Part shown: piece by piece, positions 47,386 to 50,505 of the stretch | How the letters are laid out: every line of letters begins with the position of its first letter | How positions within the stretch are numbered: the first letter of the stretch is position 1 | DNA from: an uncultured Pelagibacteraceae bacterium | GTDB lineage: Bacteria; Pseudomonadota; Alphaproteobacteria; Pelagibacterales; Pelagibacteraceae | DNA length: 50,505 nucleotides | Direction of reading: 5' to 3' | Assembly: GCA_902559635.1 (NCBI GenBank) | Contig: CACEIY010000005.1 | Span: forward strand, 1 to 50,505 | The notes under the pieces: model-generated | The model's input: the letters and a program-made list of their open reading frames with translations, nothing else | Database searches by the model: none | What the model was told of the DNA's origin: nothing | Translations under genes and position numbers: made by a program

Positions 47386-47943
47386 ATGAAAAAAGTTAGT
47401 TTTACAGAAATGAAAAATGGAACTAAAGAAGATTATCTTTTTTTGGATAAACATGAAAAAGATTTTGCTAGTAAAACCGCAGATAGAATATTGAAATTTA
47501 TGTCAGGACTCACAGAAACTTTAGAGGGATACCAAGTATCTAGATTAGAGCATTCACTACAAAGCGCAACCAGAGCTTATAAAAATGGTGAAAGCAAGGA
47601 AATGATTGTAGCTGCCTTAATTCATGATATTGGAGATGAATTAGCCCCTATGAATCACTCAGAATATGCTGCTGCAATTCTTAAGCCCTACGTTACAGAA
47701 AAGACTCACTGGATAGTTGAAAAACATGGAGAGTTTCAAATGTATTACTATGCTCATCATTTAGGAAGAGATAAACACAAAAGAGACAAATATAAAGATC
47801 ATAAATATTATCAAGATACTATAGACTTTTGTGAAAAATATGACCAAAACTCATTTGACCCAAATTATAAATCTTTTTCATTAGAGTTTTTTAAGCCAAT
47901 GGTTAAAGAAGTTTTTTCAAGAAAACCTTATTCTTTACTTTAA
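47386..47943 (+). CDS. HD-domain protein resembling diiron oxygenase PhnZ
   Basis: A 185-residue HD-fold protein of unknown substrate. The metal-ligand pattern of the PhnZ/TmpB mixed-valence diiron group can be laid out: His56 (RLEHSLQSA), His80-Asp81 (AALIHDIGD), His91 (PMNHSEYAA), His114 (VEKHGEFQM) and Asp153 (EKYDQNS). LEHSLQ plus six to seven residues before it resembles the PhnZ gate region, though a Tyr stands where PhnZ has Glu27. PhnZ cleaves 2-amino-1-hydroxyethylphosphonate; no phosphonate gene is beside this one. It follows purF by three bases, and two permeases come next, which may supply the substrate. An ordinary HD phosphohydrolase is the alternative. Confidence 0.75.
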   Translation: MKKVSFTEMKNGTKEDYLFLDKHEKDFASKTADRILKFMSGLTETLEGYQVSRLEHSLQSATRAYKNGESKEMIVAALIHDIGDELAPMNHSEYAAAILKPYVTEKTHWIVEKHGEFQMYYYAHHLGRDKHKRDKYKDHKYYQDTIDFCEKYDQNSFDPNYKSFSLEFFKPMVKEVFSRKPYSLL

Positions 47944-47958
47944 ACTTGTAAATAGCTT

Positions 47959-48819
47959 GTGAATAATTTAACAGATCAGCAAAAAGGCTCATTGCTTGCT
48001 TTTGTGGCGGTAATGTTTATTACACCAGATTCTTTATTTATAAGACTTTCCAACATTGATACCTGGGGTTTAGTATTTTATAGAGGTATTATTCCATTTT
48101 TTACTGTTTTTTTTGGAATGCTGTTAATTTATAAATTAAGCTTTTTCAAAATTCTTATTAACAGTGGTTATCACGGACTTATTTACGTTGGTACTTTTAG
48201 TGTAACAAATATTACTTTTGTAGTTTCAATTCAGAACACTAATGTAGCGAATACACTTGTAATGATTGCTACAGCACCAATGTTGTCAGCAATTCTTGGC
48301 GCAATTTTTTTAAAAGAACCTCCTGATAGAAAAACCTGGATTTCAATAATTATTACTTTTTTAGCTATAATTTATATCTTTTTCGATTCCCTTAAATTAG
48401 GTAATTTTTATGGAGATATTTTAGGATTTATTACTGCTATAGGTTTAGCAGTAGGAGCAGTTACTATACGATCTGCAAAATCTAAAAATTTAGTTCCAGC
48501 AGCTGTTGTTGGTAAGTTATTTGTGACTATTTTTGCTTTATTTTTTATTGAAAGTTTTTTGCTAGTAGAAAAAGACCTTATTATAGTGCCTCTAATGTGT
48601 ATTCTATGTGTAGCAATACCTTTTGTATTAGTAACGATAGCCCCAAGATTTATACCTGCAGCTGAAGTTAATCTGTTTTTCTTATTAGAGACTATTATAG
48701 GTCCAATCTGGGTTTGGCTGATAATTAAGGAACAACCAAGTATTGAAACTCTTCAAGGGGGTGTTGTTATTATTGCTACGATAGCAATCCACTCTTTTTT
48801 AAAGCTAAAAAATTCTTAA
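47959..48819 (+). CDS. EamA/DMT-family permease
   Basis: A 286-residue inner-membrane transporter with about ten helices in two EamA repeats (break near residue 140). It starts with GTG at 47959. Seen: FITPDSLFIRLSNID, NITFVVSIQNTNVANTLVMIATAPM, FLKEPPDRKTW, and in the second half AAEVNLFFLLETIIGPIWVWLIIKEQP. Family members export or import metabolites such as amino acids or nucleosides; the substrate here cannot be told. It lies 15 bases after the HD gene in the same direction. Confidence 0.88.
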   Translation: MNNLTDQQKGSLLAFVAVMFITPDSLFIRLSNIDTWGLVFYRGIIPFFTVFFGMLLIYKLSFFKILINSGYHGLIYVGTFSVTNITFVVSIQNTNVANTLVMIATAPMLSAILGAIFLKEPPDRKTWISIIITFLAIIYIFFDSLKLGNFYGDILGFITAIGLAVGAVTIRSAKSKNLVPAAVVGKLFVTIFALFFIESFLLVEKDLIIVPLMCILCVAIPFVLVTIAPRFIPAAEVNLFFLLETIIGPIWVWLIIKEQPSIETLQGGVVIIATIAIHSFLKLKNS

Positions 48820-48821
48820 GC

Positions 48822-48850
48822 TTGTCACAATTAAGACTTGATTTAATAAT
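48822..48850 (+). promoter_or_regulatory. Candidate promoter of the MFS gene
   Basis: TTGTCA at 48822-48827, 17 bases, then AATAAT at 48845-48850, in the 58-base gap before the MFS start at 48878. Both hexamers are fair matches and the spacing is ideal, but the AT-rich background makes chance likely. Confidence 0.4.
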
Positions 48851-48877
48851 ACATCGCGAATAGTTACTGCAGTTTTT

Positions 48878-50179
48878 ATGAATAAAGTTTTAAAAAATTC
48901 TTGGGCACTATTTTTAGGAATGGGATGCATTATGATGGCTTATGGTTTTCAAGGCTCTCTTTTAGGTGTGCGAGCTGTGCAGGAAGAATTTAGTTTAACT
49001 GCTACCGGATTTATGATGTCTGGATATTTTGTTGGATATTTTGCAGGAGCAGCTACTATTCCAAATATAATTTCTAGAGTTGGTCACATCAGAGTTTTTG
49101 CTGCGTTTGCATCTTTAGCATCTTTAATTATTTTAATTCACTCAATTTTAATAAATCCTTTTATTTGGTTTTTGTTAAGAGTATTAACAGGAATAAGTAT
49201 GGTGTGTATTTACACTGTAGCAGAAAGTTGGTTGAATGATAGGTCAACAAATAAAAATAGAGGAAGTGTTCTGTCAATATACATGGTCATATTATATGGG
49301 TCTATGGGTACAGGAATGTTTCTACTTAACTTCAGCAGTCCTGAGAATTTTCAACCATTTATTTTAATATCCGTGATAACATCAGCTGCATTAATACCAA
49401 TTTTACTAACTAAAAAAAAACCACCTAATTTTAGAAAAATTCAAGCAATGAAACTTAAAGATCTTTATGAGGTATCTCCTTTTGGATTTGTAAGTTCTTT
49501 TTTTTATGGAACAATTCAAGCAGCACTTTTTACTTTATTAGCAGTTTATGCAACATCAATGAATTTTACGATACTTGAAATATCAATTGTTACATTTCTT
49601 TTAGCAATTTCTGGAGCTATTTCTCAATTTCCAGTTGGAAAAATATCAGACATGTATGACAGAAGACTAGTTATAGTTGTTTCTACATTTGGTGCATCAG
49701 TATTTGCTCTTCTTGCAATCTTAGTTTCTAGACAAATGTATTTACCAGATGGACTAGGTACTAGCAAAACTTGGTTTTATATCTTTCTAATTCTTTTTTC
49801 ATTTTGTAGTTTACCAATGTTTTCTCAAATTTTAGCACATACTAATGATTATATTCCGAAAGAAAAATTTGTTGCTGCAGGTGCAGGTCTACAGTTTGTA
49901 TTTGGCTTAGGAGCAATGAGTGGTCCATTTTTATGTTCAATATTTATGGATTTAGTAGGTTCTAATGGTTTTTTTGTTTTTTTATGTTTCTTCCATGCTG
50001 TTATTGGAACTTTTGGAATTTATAGAATGAGAGTAAGAAAAACTGTAGAAAATCCAGATTCTCAATTTGTTGCTATGCCTCAAACTATTACTCCAGCAGG
50101 TATAGAGCTCAATCCAACAACGGAGCCAATAGCTGAACCTGAAAAGACATTTGAGGATAATAACGATACAAAAATTTAA
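48878..50179 (+). CDS. MFS transporter (YcaD-like)
   Basis: A 433-residue major-facilitator permease with twelve predicted helices and a polar cytoplasmic tail (about 395-433, Pro/Thr/Glu-rich). The N-terminal FQGSLLGVRAVQEEF and SGYFVGYFAGAATIPNIISRVGH, the VAESWLNDRSTNKNRG loop and the second-half FPVGKISDMYDRR (motif A-like) fit the YcaD group. The substrate is unknown. The gene probably has its own promoter; a 100-base gap follows before the next ORF. Confidence 0.88.
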   Translation: MNKVLKNSWALFLGMGCIMMAYGFQGSLLGVRAVQEEFSLTATGFMMSGYFVGYFAGAATIPNIISRVGHIRVFAAFASLASLIILIHSILINPFIWFLLRVLTGISMVCIYTVAESWLNDRSTNKNRGSVLSIYMVILYGSMGTGMFLLNFSSPENFQPFILISVITSAALIPILLTKKKPPNFRKIQAMKLKDLYEVSPFGFVSSFFYGTIQAALFTLLAVYATSMNFTILEISIVTFLLAISGAISQFPVGKISDMYDRRLVIVVSTFGASVFALLAILVSRQMYLPDGLGTSKTWFYIFLILFSFCSLPMFSQILAHTNDYIPKEKFVAAGAGLQFVFGLGAMSGPFLCSIFMDLVGSNGFFVFLCFFHAVIGTFGIYRMRVRKTVENPDSQFVAMPQTITPAGIELNPTTEPIAEPEKTFEDNNDTKI

Positions 50180-50279
50180 ATCACTTTCAGGTTGTATTCA
50201 ATTTAATCAAACTTAAAATTTTTTTTCAAAATTTTGTTGAAAAATAATTTTTTCTCAAGTGAAATAAGTTTTTATAAAT

Positions 50280-50505
50280 ATGGCTTATAACAAAAAAATA
50301 AAAAAAAAAGTTGTTAAAAAAAATAACAGATTAGCTAAGTTAGCAACTTTTACGACTAATTCTATTAGTAGCGCTCTTTCAAACTATAAAAAAAATAAAG
50401 AATTAGAAAAAATTCAGGAAATTAAATTGCAAAAACTTAAAGAAAAAAATCAAATTCAAAAAGAAAGAAAAGAACTTCGCAATTGGGAAGAAAGGTTAAA
50501 AAAAG
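50280..50505 (+). CDS. Start of a Lys-rich coiled-coil ORF (truncated by window)
   Basis: An ATG at 50280 opens a frame of 75 codons that runs off the window end without a stop; an in-frame TAA at 50265-50267 excludes an earlier start. The product begins MAYNKKIKKKVVKKNN, a strongly basic stretch, then ISSALSNYKKNKELEKIQ and a run of Lys/Glu/Gln heptad-like residues that look helical or coiled coil. No family recognised, no signal peptide. No Shine-Dalgarno is visible, so the start is uncertain. Confidence 0.5.
   Translation, partial: MAYNKKIKKKVVKKNNRLAKLATFTTNSISSALSNYKKNKELEKIQEIKLQKLKEKNQIQKERKELRNWEERLKK

Noticed and set aside
1..50505. CRISPR arrays, insertion sequences, tRNA genes, prophage
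   Set aside because: No repeat-spacer pattern, transposase, integrase or tRNA-like cloverleaf was found by eye; simple A/T runs are frequent but composition-driven.

Overview
The window is very AT-rich, gene-dense chromosomal DNA from an alphaproteobacterium, almost certainly a marine SAR11 (Pelagibacterales) genome. The evidence is low-GC, Lys/Asn/Ile-rich proteins, nearly every gap below 100 bp, many 1-4 bp start/stop overlaps, and alphaproteobacterial marker genes and gene orders: an NDUFA12-type complex I subunit, a DUF2155 protein, hdaA beside purMN, the lptFGD-surA-pdxA-rsmA-gmk block, and rpsF-rpsR-rplI-dnaB. I saw no rRNA, tRNA, insertion sequence, prophage, integrase or CRISPR array, and no stretch over 300 bp lacks a gene. 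The largest gaps are 134 bp at 7743-7876, 116 bp at 22465-22580, 103 bp at 16577-16679 and 100 bp at 50180-50279.

Layout. 1-1509: the 3' part of glnA meets a 56-codon unknown gene head to tail. 1575-7742 (minus): an iron-sulfur assembly operon, transcribed iscR-sufB-sufC-sufD-sufS-sufU-sufT-sufA, with a near-perfect IscR-type operator over its promoter. 7877-16576: an alpha/beta hydrolase, anmK, tyrS, an AsmA-like envelope protein, prfB with a programmed +1 frameshift, and mrcA. 16680-23396: an RNase E/G without its usual zinc-link cysteines, thiG-thiS, aroQ-accB-accC, a DUF2155 protein, an NDUFA12 homologue, and a stand-alone protein matching the C-terminal TSCPD region of B12-dependent ribonucleotide reductase. 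23397-30363: aspS, hdaA, a DUF2066 protein, purM-purN, ndk and pepA. 30423-37740: lptF-lptG-lptD-surA-pdxA-rsmA, an outer-membrane and LPS-export block with two passengers. 37729-40322 (minus): gmk, acpP, fabG and fabD. 40410-42993: rpsF-rpsR-rplI-dnaB. 43014-50505: an RND-type exporter, cvpA, purF, an HD-domain protein resembling the diiron oxygenase PhnZ, an EamA permease, an MFS permease, and the start of a Lys-rich coiled-coil ORF that runs off the window.

The genes are mostly core housekeeping: Fe-S supply, envelope building, fatty-acid and purine synthesis, and translation. There is no obvious defence system or mobile cargo. The best leads for undescribed biology are the orphan TSCPD protein, the PhnZ-like HD protein, the tiny gene next to glnA, and the organisation itself: all eight convergent gene pairs abut or overlap, leaving no room for ordinary intergenic terminators.
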